Shown one piece after another: positions 9,470 to 17,707 of a stretch of DNA of 64,000 nucleotides. The stretch's first letter is position 1; each line of letters opens with the position of its first letter. A program made the position numbers and the translations under genes. A model generated the notes under the pieces. That model made no database searches. It saw only the letters and a program-made list of their open reading frames with translations, and was not told the DNA's origin. Source of the DNA: an uncultured Verrucomicrobia subdivision 3 bacterium (GTDB lineage Bacteria > Verrucomicrobiota > Verrucomicrobiia > Limisphaerales > UBA11358); the NCBI GenBank assembly GCA_903872345.1, contig CAIQKM010000201.1:23106-87105 (forward strand), written 5' to 3'.

Positions 9470-11755
9470 ATGAAAACGATTTTTTCCGTGCCTCCGATCT
9501 TTTATTCCCTGTCCCTCATTTCCAGCCTGGCGCTGGGACTGGCCGGCGCCAACGCCGTCGCCAAACCCGCCGTGGATTACGTAAACCCCATGATCGGCAC
9601 AGACGCGCATGGCCATGTTTATCCCGGTGCTACGGTCCCCTTCGGCATGGTGCAGCTCTCGCCGGATACACGGGATAACACGTGGGATGGCTCGTCCGGT
9701 TACCATTATTCCGACACCAGCATCCTTGGCTTTTCGCACAATCATCTCACGGGCACCGGCTGTCCGGATCTGGGCAATATTATGCTCATGCCCACCACGG
9801 GCGAACTGAAGCTCACGCCCGGTGGCAAGCCCGGCGACGGCTATCGCGCCCGGTTTTCGCACGACCAGGAAACCAGCCGTCCCGGTTACTACGAGGTTTA
9901 TCTGCCGGATTATCAAGTAAAGGTGGAACTCACCGCCACCGCCCGCGCCGGGTTGCATCGCTATACTTTCCCCGGCTCCAGCGCCAGCCACGTGGTGTTG
10001 GATTTGCAGCACGGCATCGGCAACAACGTGCTGGAAGCGCAACTCAAGCTGGAAGACGACCACACCGCAAGCGGCTACCGCCGGAGCGAAGGCTGGGGCG
10101 GCGCAAAAGTTTATTATTTCGTGATGGAATTCTCCCGGCCCTTTGATTCAGCGGGCGTCGCCCAGGGCGACCGCGATGTGGCCGGTCGTGAGACGACGGG
10201 CAAGGAAACGAAGGGACATTTTGATTTCAAGACGAGCGCCGGCGAACAGATCCTTGTTCGTGTGGGTATTTCCACGGTAAGCGTCGAGGGTGCCCGTAAC
10301 AATCTGCACACGGAAATTCCGGGCTGGAATTTTGATGCCGTAGCCAAAGCCGCCAGCCAGCAATGGGAAAAGGCGCTGGGCGTGTTCGCCATCGAATCAC
10401 CGGACAACAACTTCAAGCAGACGTTCTACACTTCGTTGTACCATGCCGAAATGGCCCCCACCCTGCTGAGCGACGTGGACGGGCAGTTTCGCGGGCCGGA
10501 TGAAAAAGTTCATCAGACGAAAGGTTATGACTATTACACGGCCATGTCGCTGTGGGACACGTTTCGCGCGGAAAACCCGTTGCTGACGCTTGTCCAGCCG
10601 GCTCGGGTGCATGACTTCATCAACACCATGCTCGATCACTTTAAGATATTTGGCCACCAGACACTGCCCGTCTGGCCCGAAGGCGGCAAGGAAACCTGGT
10701 GCATGATCGGCAACCACGCCATCCCGGTGATTGCCGAAGCTTACCTCAAGGGCTTTCATGACTTTGACGTGAACGAAGCGCTCGCCGACATGATCGCCAC
10801 CACCAGCCTGGATCGTGAGCAGCTCAACGACTATCGCGACCGCGGCTTCATTCCCACCGGCGACCATGTGCAGAGCGTTTCCAAGGTGCTGGAATATGCG
10901 TACGACGACGCCTGCATCGGCCGGCTCGCGAAAGCGCTTGGCCAGAACGAGGTGGCGGAAAAATATGCCAAACGTTCGCAGAATTGGGAAAACGTGTTCG
11001 ACCCGTCCACCGGCTTCATGCGCGGCAAAAACACGGACGGCAGTTGGGTGACGCCGTTCGGCCCCAAGGAAATCAACAGCATCAACTTCAACGAATACAC
11101 CGAGGCCAACGCGTGGCAGTACAATTTCTTTGTGCTGCACAACATGCCCGCCTTGATCGGCAAACTGGGGGGTGACGACAAATTCACCGCGCGGCTGGAT
11201 GAAATGTTCGACACCACCGAAACCATTCCGAACCTCGCCATGATTCCCGACGTGACGGGCGTGATCGGCATGTATGCCCATGGCAACGAACCGGTGCATC
11301 ATGTCGCGTATCTGTACAACTACGCCGGGCAGCCGTGGAAAACCCAGACGCGGGTGCGTCAGGTGGCCAACACGCTCTACACCAACACGCCCGCCGGCAT
11401 TTGCGGCAATGACGATTGCGGCCAGATGTCCGCCTGGTATGTCTTCACGGCGCTGGGCTTCTACCCGGTGGATCCCGCCAGCGGCAATTATGCCCTGGGC
11501 AGTCCGCTGGTGGACAAGGCCACGCTGAAGCTTGATTCGAAGTTTGCCAAGGGCCGTTCCTTCACCGTCATTGCCAAAAACAATTCATCGCAAAACCCGT
11601 ACATCCAGTCCGCCACCCTGAATGGCAAGGCGCTCACGCGGAGCTGGATTTCACACACGGAAATCACGGACGGCGGCACGCTGGTGCTGACCATGGGACC
11701 GCAGCCGAATCATGATTTCGGCTCCGCTCCGGCGGATCGGCCGCCGACCCCGTAA
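9470..11755 (+). CDS. GH92 alpha-mannosidase (secreted)
   Basis: This 761-residue exo-alpha-mannosidase of family GH92 removes terminal alpha-mannose from mannans or N-glycans and needs calcium. I chose the ATG at 9470 because it begins a clean signal peptide (MKTIFSVPPIFYSLSL, cleavage near NAVAKP); the open frame extends further upstream without signal features. Family landmarks are visible: VNPMIGTDAHGHVYPG near the mature N-terminus, GFSHNHLTGTGC, AMSLWDTFRAENP, GNEPVHHVAYLYNYAGQPWK and GNDDCGQMSAWYVFTALGFYP near the C-terminus. Length is normal for the family. It faces the GH2 operon divergently, is followed by its own terminator, and is next to a GH76 endo-mannanase, which would supply shorter alpha-mannan chains. 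Confidence 0.95.
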   Translation: MKTIFSVPPIFYSLSLISSLALGLAGANAVAKPAVDYVNPMIGTDAHGHVYPGATVPFGMVQLSPDTRDNTWDGSSGYHYSDTSILGFSHNHLTGTGCPDLGNIMLMPTTGELKLTPGGKPGDGYRARFSHDQETSRPGYYEVYLPDYQVKVELTATARAGLHRYTFPGSSASHVVLDLQHGIGNNVLEAQLKLEDDHTASGYRRSEGWGGAKVYYFVMEFSRPFDSAGVAQGDRDVAGRETTGKETKGHFDFKTSAGEQILVRVGISTVSVEGARNNLHTEIPGWNFDAVAKAASQQWEKALGVFAIESPDNNFKQTFYTSLYHAEMAPTLLSDVDGQFRGPDEKVHQTKGYDYYTAMSLWDTFRAENPLLTLVQPARVHDFINTMLDHFKIFGHQTLPVWPEGGKETWCMIGNHAIPVIAEAYLKGFHDFDVNEALADMIATTSLDREQLNDYRDRGFIPTGDHVQSVSKVLEYAYDDACIGRLAKALGQNEVAEKYAKRSQNWENVFDPSTGFMRGKNTDGSWVTPFGPKEINSINFNEYTEANAWQYNFFVLHNMPALIGKLGGDDKFTARLDEMFDTTETIPNLAMIPDVTGVIGMYAHGNEPVHHVAYLYNYAGQPWKTQTRVRQVANTLYTNTPAGICGNDDCGQMSAWYVFTALGFYPVDPASGNYALGSPLVDKATLKLDSKFAKGRSFTVIAKNNSSQNPYIQSATLNGKALTRSWISHTEITDGGTLVLTMGPQPNHDFGSAPADRPPTP

Positions 11756-11765
11756 GCATCAACCG

Positions 11766-11806
11766 GCCGGGATAAGCCGAGGGGCTTGATCCCGGCGTTA
11801 CTTTTT
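11766..11806 (+). terminator. Intrinsic terminator after GH92
   Basis: A hairpin with arms GCCGGGAT and ATCCCGGC, extended inward by AAGCC/GGCTT with one bulge, begins 10 bp after the GH92 stop codon. It is followed within five bases by a run of five T. This is a classical plus-strand rho-independent terminator and separates GH92 from GH76. Confidence 0.75.
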
Positions 11807-11855
11807 CCAGCGACCAGCCTATCCTTTTGGCCGCCAATCTCATGGAATGGTCAGC

Positions 11856-11873
11856 GTGGCCATTTCATGCCAC
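11856..11873 (+). promoter_or_regulatory. 18-bp inverted repeat, candidate operator (copy 2)
   Basis: GTGGCCATTTCATGCCAC is the exact reverse complement of the 18-bp element at 9408-9425. It sits between the GH92 terminator and the GH76 gene, 116 bp before the chosen GH76 start. Two identical quasi-palindromes in front of two mannan genes argue for a shared regulator. No strong -10 box is evident downstream. Confidence 0.55.
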
Positions 11874-11988
11874 AGGACTTGGCCGGGCCGATATGCGACT
11901 ATTTACAATCGCCACCCGCTGTAACCGCATGAATGACTGGTTTGAAAAAACTGAATATCCGTTCCGTCGCCGCGAACCGGTTTCCCGC

Positions 11989-14900
11989 ATGAACCTTGCC
12001 GGGCAGCTGGTTCGTATTTTGGTTGCCTGTGTGGTGTTGCTGGGGAGACATTCCGTCTTGGCTTTTTCCAGCACGGATGCCAACACTGTTTTCAGCGCCT
12101 ACAATTCCGCCTTTTACAGCCAGAACGGCACAAACGGTTTTTTCAAGAACGGGCAGACCGACGGCAGTGAGGCTTATTTTTGGGGACAGGCCGAAACCAT
12201 TGAATGTGTGATCGACACCTACGAATGGACCACGAATGCGACCGCCAAAAGCATGATCACCAATCTGCTGAACGGTTTCCTGCAAAACAATGGTTCGAGC
12301 TGGACCTGGGATATTTACAACGACGACATCATGTGGGCGGTCATGGCCTTTGCCCGGGGCGGGCAGGATACGGGCATGACCAATTACTGCAACATTGCCA
12401 AAGCGAATTTTGACGCGTGTTACGCCCGGGCTTGGGACACCGCTCTTGGCGGCGGCCTGTATTGGACCAGCGCCGACCAGTCCAAAAACGCCTGTGTGAA
12501 CGGCCCCGGCGCGATTGCCGCGTATCTGCTCTACAAGATTTACAACGACACCAACTATTGGAACAAGGCCACGAACGTTTACTATTGGGAACGTTCGGTT
12601 TTATTCAATGCCAGCACCGGGTCCATTGACGACAACATCGGGACGAATGGCGTGATCAGCACCTGGGCGAGCACTTATAATCAGGGCACGTTTCTGGGCG
12701 CGGCCAATTTCGTCGGCCAGACCAATGATGCCACACTGGCCGCGCGCTACACCCTGCTGAACATGACCGGTGCCGGCGTGCTGCCCCAGTATGGCATTGC
12801 GGGAAACAACTCCGGTTTCAACGCCATTTTTCTGCGCTGGATGAACCGGTTCATCCGCGATCGCAATTTGAAGGGCATCTATGGATCGTGGTTGCAAACC
12901 AATGCGATTGCCGCCTGGAACGGCCGCCGCACCGACAATCTCTCCTGGTGCCAGTGGCCGCAAACCACCCCGGCGGGTACCAACTTTTATTCCTGGGATT
13001 GCATCTCCTCGTTTGAAGCGTTACAGGCGGCGGATCCGACGCAAACCGACCCGGCGCTCGCGGTTCCCACGGACAACATTGATTACTGGCCGCTGGATGC
13101 CACCAGCGGCACCAGCGCCGCCGACCTCTCCGGCAATGGCAACAACGGCACCGTCAGCAACGCCACTTGGAATACCAGCGGCCGGGTGAAGGGCTGCCTG
13201 AATTTCAACGGCACGAACAGCTTCGTTCAGATCACCAATACCGTCGCCAATGACTTCACCATCGCTTTCTGGGTCAAAACCACCCAGACCGGTGGCAGCC
13301 CGCAATGGTTCAATGGTGCCGGCTTGGTGGATGGCGATTCGCCCGGGCCGGGAAATGATTTCGGCACCGCCCTGGTTGCCGGTAAATTCGCCATTGGCAT
13401 TGGCAATCCGGACATGACCTTTTCCTCAACCTCGGCGATCAATGACGGGGTCTGGCATCATTGCGCGGCCACCCGGCAGCAATCCAGCGGCATGGTGAAT
13501 ATTTACGTGGACGGTCATCTGCAAACCACCGGCTACGCCGGCCGGAATACGCTGAATGCCTCCGCGCGACTGCTGTTCGGCGCGATTGCCTCGGGCGGCG
13601 GTTATTTTAATGGCAGCCTAGATGAAGTTCGGATGTTCAGCCGCACCCTCGGCAGCAACGAGGTTTCCGCCCTGTACAGCAATCTCATTTCCGCCCCGGT
13701 GGGCGCGCCGGCCAATGTTTCCGCCACCGCCGGCAACAATCAGGTGCAACTGAGCTGGCCCAAAGCCCCGCTCGGCACCGGCTACAATGTGAAGCGCGCC
13801 CTGCTAAGTGCAGGTCCGTATACCACAATCACCAACCTCACCGGCACCGCGTGCACCGACACCGGCGCGACCAACAACCGGACGTATTACTATGTGGTGT
13901 CCGCCACCAACAGCATCGGCGAAAGCACCAACTCGGCCCCGGTCAGCGTTAATGTCTCGGCCCTCACCGTTTGGCTGAAAGCAGATGCCTTGACCGGCCT
14001 GACCGGCGGTTCCCCCGTATCCGTCTGGTCCGATGCGAGCGGCAACGGTTACAATGCCATCCAAACTTTGGGCACCAACCAGCCGGTTTATGTGACCAAT
14101 GCCATGAACGGCATGCCGGTGGTCCGGTTTAACGCGACCAACAATGATTTCCTGTGGTTCCTCCGGCCGGTGCAGGATAATTTCACGATCATCTGTGTTT
14201 TTCAAAGCACGCAGGGGCTCGGCTCCGGCTCGTTATTTTATCAGGGTGCCGGACTGATAAATGGGGAAGTTTCCGGCACAGTAAATGATTTCGGCTCCTG
14301 CCTGTTTGCCAACGGTCAGGTCTGCGCTGGCACGGGCAATCCCGATGTGGCGGCGGTTTCCTCCGCCGGCTATAACAACGGGCTGCCGCATATCATGACG
14401 TTCAAACGCACCGCCAGCACCGGTCAGATCTACCTGTATATGGATGGCACCCTCGTCGCCATCAGCACGGGCACCACCGCCTCGCTAACGGCCCCCAACC
14501 AGCTCATGCTCGGGGCGCTGCAAACCGTGAATAATTTTTTCAGCGGAGACATTGCCGAGGTGCAGATTTATAACACCGCGCTGGCCGATACCGACCGGAC
14601 CGGTTTTGAGCGTGCGCTCAAGTGTAAATATTCCCTGACGGGCGGCACCGTACCGGCCACGCCAACCGGTCTGGCGGGCAGTGCCGGCAACCGGCAGATT
14701 TCCTTGAACTGGCCGCTGACCAGCGGGGCTGCCACCTACAATCTGTGGCGTTCCACCAATGCCGGTTTGACCTATCAACTCACCGCCAGCAATCTCACTA
14801 CCGGCAGCTACGTGGATACTGCGGCGGCCAACGGACGAACCAACTTCTACCATCTCACGGGTACCGATGCTTGCGGGGCCAGCGCCAACTCGGTCGCCGT

Positions 14901-15129
14901 GGCCGTCTGGCTGCCCTTGCCCGCACTGGGGATGAACGTCAGCTCGAACGCCCTCTCTCTAACCTGGCCGGGCTGGGCGAATGACTGGGCGTTGTATGCC
15001 GCCACGAATCTGAATCCACCGGTCGCTTGGGCGGTCGTCACCAACGCCACCGGCAGCAATAATAATTCTTTTGGCGTAACCCTGCCCATCGGCACGGGCA
15101 ACCGGTTTTACCGGCTGAGCAGTCCGTAA
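11989..15129 (+). CDS. GH76 alpha-1,6-mannanase with LamG and FN3 modules (secreted)
   Basis: The mature N-terminal half is a GH76 (alpha/alpha)6 domain that hydrolyses the alpha-1,6-mannan backbone. The catalytic DD pair is visible in WDIYNDDIMWAVMAFARG, and GGGLYWTSADQSKNACVNGP follows as expected. I chose the start at 11989, which gives a compact signal peptide (MNLAGQLVRILVACVVLLG); in-frame ATGs at 11929 and 11827 are alternatives, and none has a clear ribosome binding site. With this start the protein has 1046 residues. After the GH76 domain (about 30-345) come a LamG domain, FN3, a second LamG-like domain, FN3, and a C-terminal module ending RFYRLSSP. The second LamG block is strikingly similar to one in the GH2-type protein. 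It probably works with the neighbouring GH92 on extracellular alpha-mannan. Confidence 0.9.
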   Translation: MNLAGQLVRILVACVVLLGRHSVLAFSSTDANTVFSAYNSAFYSQNGTNGFFKNGQTDGSEAYFWGQAETIECVIDTYEWTTNATAKSMITNLLNGFLQNNGSSWTWDIYNDDIMWAVMAFARGGQDTGMTNYCNIAKANFDACYARAWDTALGGGLYWTSADQSKNACVNGPGAIAAYLLYKIYNDTNYWNKATNVYYWERSVLFNASTGSIDDNIGTNGVISTWASTYNQGTFLGAANFVGQTNDATLAARYTLLNMTGAGVLPQYGIAGNNSGFNAIFLRWMNRFIRDRNLKGIYGSWLQTNAIAAWNGRRTDNLSWCQWPQTTPAGTNFYSWDCISSFEALQAADPTQTDPALAVPTDNIDYWPLDATSGTSAADLSGNGNNGTVSNATWNTSGRVKGCLNFNGTNSFVQITNTVANDFTIAFWVKTTQTGGSPQWFNGAGLVDGDSPGPGNDFGTALVAGKFAIGIGNPDMTFSSTSAINDGVWHHCAATRQQSSGMVNIYVDGHLQTTGYAGRNTLNASARLLFGAIASGGGYFNGSLDEVRMFSRTLGSNEVSALYSNLISAPVGAPANVSATAGNNQVQLSWPKAPLGTGYNVKRALLSAGPYTTITNLTGTACTDTGATNNRTYYYVVSATNSIGESTNSAPVSVNVSALTVWLKADALTGLTGGSPVSVWSDASGNGYNAIQTLGTNQPVYVTNAMNGMPVVRFNATNNDFLWFLRPVQDNFTIICVFQSTQGLGSGSLFYQGAGLINGEVSGTVNDFGSCLFANGQVCAGTGNPDVAAVSSAGYNNGLPHIMTFKRTASTGQIYLYMDGTLVAISTGTTASLTAPNQLMLGALQTVNNFFSGDIAEVQIYNTALADTDRTGFERALKCKYSLTGGTVPATPTGLAGSAGNRQISLNWPLTSGAATYNLWRSTNAGLTYQLTASNLTTGSYVDTAAANGRTNFYHLTGTDACGASANSVAVAVWLPLPALGMNVSSNALSLTWPGWANDWALYAATNLNPPVAWAVVTNATGSNNNSFGVTLPIGTGNRFYRLSSP

Positions 15130-15178
15130 CATTTCCCGCTTCCGGCAACCTGCGTAAGTCCTTAACGTATTTAAATTC

Positions 15179-17701
15179 ATGAATCGCAATGTGAGCAAAA
15201 ATCTCCTGGCGTGCTGGACGGCAACGCTGGTCATCGGCGCCACCGGGGTGCAAGCCGGGGTGGATATTGTGGCGGGTCCCGACCTGACGCCCACCAACAG
15301 CTTTTATGTGGGCAACCGGTCACCTTTGGAACCGAGCTGGTTCATTCCCCTGCCCATCGGCGCGGTGCAGCCCAAAGGCTGGCTTAACGTGATGTTGCAA
15401 CGGCAGCGGGCCGGCCTGTGCGGTCACTTGGGCGAAATCAGCGCCTGGCTGGAAAAGGATGGCAACGCCTGGCTGAGCCGCGACGGCAAAGGAAAATACG
15501 GCTGGGAGGAAGTCCCCTACTGGCTGCGCGGTTATCTGCCGCTCGCTTACATTTTGAACGATCCCAAAATGATCGCCGAGGGCGAGATCTGGATCCAGGG
15601 TGCCATGAACAGCCAGCGCGCCAACGGCGATTTTGGTCCGGATCAAAAATTTGAAGATGATGGTTCGCGCGATTTCTGGGCGAACATGCTCATGATGTTT
15701 TGTCTGGAATCGTATTATGAACATTCCCATGACGCCCGGGTGCTGGAGGTGATGACGAAATATTTCCGCTATCACCTGACGATTCCCGACAACCTGCTGC
15801 TCACGCATTACTGGCAGAAGATGCGCGGCGGCGATGAGCTTTACAGCATCTACTGGCTCTACAACCGCACTGGCGACGGCAATTTGCTGACGCTGGCCGA
15901 CAAAATTCATCGCGTGACCGCCAACTGGGAAATGCCCGGCACCCTGCCCGACTGGCACAACGTGAACAACGCCGAATGTTTCCGCGAACCCGCCACGTAC
16001 TTTTTGCAGACGCATAATCAGTCCGATTTGACGGCGTCGTATGCGGACTTTACCGAACTGCGCAAGCGTTACGGCCAGGTGCCCGGCGGTATGTTTGGCG
16101 GCGACGAGGTTTGCCGGCCCGGTTATGCCGATCCGCGTCAGGCCGTCGAAACCTGCGGCATGGTGGAACAAATGTTCTCCGATGAATTATTGGTGCAGAT
16201 GAGCGGCGATCCCAGCTGGGCGGATAATTGCGAGAACGTGGCCTTCAACTCCTATCCGGCGGCCCTCACGGAAGACATGCGGGCACTGCGCTATCTCACC
16301 GCGCCCAATCTGGTCGTGAGCGACGCCAAGAACCACGCGCCCGGCATTAACAACGGCGGGCCGTTCCTGCTGATGAATCCCTTCAGCTCCCGCTGCTGCC
16401 AGCACAACCATTCAATGGGCTGGCCGTATTTCACCAAACATCTCTGGCTGGCCACGCCGGACAATGGCCTCTGCGCGGATGTTTACAGCGCCAGCGAAGT
16501 GACCGCCCAGGTCGGCAACGGCACGCACGTGCGCATTGCCGAAGCCACCCATTATCCCTTCGAGCAAACCATCGCCTTCACCATCCAGGCGGATCAGTCC
16601 GTGACCTTTCCGCTCTACCTGCGCATCCCGGGCTGGAGCAAAACGGCGGCGGTTTCCGTGAATGGCCAACCGCAGAGTGTCCAACCGGAAGCCGGCAAAT
16701 TTGTGCGCCTCGAACGTCAGTGGTCAACCGGCGACACGGTGACGCTGCAACTGCCCATGGAAGTTTCCGTGCAGCGCTGGGCCGCCAATCATGACAGCGT
16801 CAGCGTCAACTATGGTCCCCTCACCTTCTCGCTGAAAATTGGCGAGCGCTTGGAACGCGTGGACAGCGCCAAGACCGCCATCGGCGATTCGAGCTGGCAA
16901 CCCACCGCCGACCCGGTGCAATGGCCGTCCTTCGGTCTTTACCCCACCACGCCGTGGAATTACGGACTGGTGTTGGATGAGGCCAAACCGGCGGCGGCCT
17001 TCACGGTCAAAACCTCGGCGTGGCCGGCGGATGATTATCCGTTCAGCCCGGCAAGCGCACCCGTTCAAATCATCGCCAGCGGCAGACTGATTCCCGAATG
17101 GACGCAGGACAAATACGGCCTCTGCGCCGTGCTGCAACCCAGCCCCGCCCGCAGCGAACAGCCGCTGGAAACCCTGACCCTTCTGCCCATGGGCGCGGCC
17201 CGCCTGCGCATTTCCGCCTTCCCCACGATTGGCTCGGGACCGGACGCGCATCAATGGGTGGCACCGGATGCACCGCATAAATCCGAGTACGCAGCCAGCG
17301 CCTCCTTCACCTGTCCGAGCGATACTTTGGACGCGCTGGGCGACGGTCTGATTCCCGCCGCCTCCAACGATGAAAGCATCCCGCGCTTCACCTGGTGGGA
17401 TCACCGTGGCACCACCGAATGGGTGCAATATGACTTTCCCCAGCCGAAGGTGGTCTCCGGCGTGAACGTCTATTGGTTTGACGACACCGGCAAAGGCGAG
17501 TGTCGCGTCCCGAAAACCTGGCGCGTGCTCTACCAAGATGGCGGCGATTGGAAACCGGTTCCCGATGCCGTCCGCGCCGCCACCGCCAAAGACCGGTTCA
17601 ATACGCTGACCTTTGCGCCCTTGAAAACTTCGGCGCTGCGGATCGAAGCGGTTCTCCAGAACGGATTTTCCGGCGGCATTCTGGAGTGGCAGGTGAAGTA
17701 A
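15179..17701 (+). CDS. GH127/GH146-type beta-L-arabinofuranosidase (DUF1680)
   Basis: This is an 840-residue secreted protein (signal peptide to about residue 26, cleavage near VQAGVD) of the DUF1680 family. Characterised members are cysteine-dependent beta-L-arabinofuranosidases with a zinc-bound active site. The N-terminal barrel shows GHLGEISAWLEKDGNAW and WEEVPYWLRGYLPLAY. Candidate metal ligands are the ExC of QAVETCGMVEQ and the CC of SSRCCQHNHSMGWP, the second cysteine being the expected nucleophile. A beta-domain with LYLRIPGWS follows, and the last 150 residues look like a discoidin/F5-8C-type binding module (RFTWWDHRGTTEWVQYDF). It lies 49 bp after GH76, so the two may be co-transcribed. 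It ends 6 bp from the convergent GH92 gene. Substrate specificity among GH127, GH142 and GH146 is not settled. Confidence 0.82.
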   Translation: MNRNVSKNLLACWTATLVIGATGVQAGVDIVAGPDLTPTNSFYVGNRSPLEPSWFIPLPIGAVQPKGWLNVMLQRQRAGLCGHLGEISAWLEKDGNAWLSRDGKGKYGWEEVPYWLRGYLPLAYILNDPKMIAEGEIWIQGAMNSQRANGDFGPDQKFEDDGSRDFWANMLMMFCLESYYEHSHDARVLEVMTKYFRYHLTIPDNLLLTHYWQKMRGGDELYSIYWLYNRTGDGNLLTLADKIHRVTANWEMPGTLPDWHNVNNAECFREPATYFLQTHNQSDLTASYADFTELRKRYGQVPGGMFGGDEVCRPGYADPRQAVETCGMVEQMFSDELLVQMSGDPSWADNCENVAFNSYPAALTEDMRALRYLTAPNLVVSDAKNHAPGINNGGPFLLMNPFSSRCCQHNHSMGWPYFTKHLWLATPDNGLCADVYSASEVTAQVGNGTHVRIAEATHYPFEQTIAFTIQADQSVTFPLYLRIPGWSKTAAVSVNGQPQSVQPEAGKFVRLERQWSTGDTVTLQLPMEVSVQRWAANHDSVSVNYGPLTFSLKIGERLERVDSAKTAIGDSSWQPTADPVQWPSFGLYPTTPWNYGLVLDEAKPAAAFTVKTSAWPADDYPFSPASAPVQIIASGRLIPEWTQDKYGLCAVLQPSPARSEQPLETLTLLPMGAARLRISAFPTIGSGPDAHQWVAPDAPHKSEYAASASFTCPSDTLDALGDGLIPAASNDESIPRFTWWDHRGTTEWVQYDFPQPKVVSGVNVYWFDDTGKGECRVPKTWRVLYQDGGDWKPVPDAVRAATAKDRFNTLTFAPLKTSALRIEAVLQNGFSGGILEWQVK

Positions 17702-17707
17702 TTCGGC

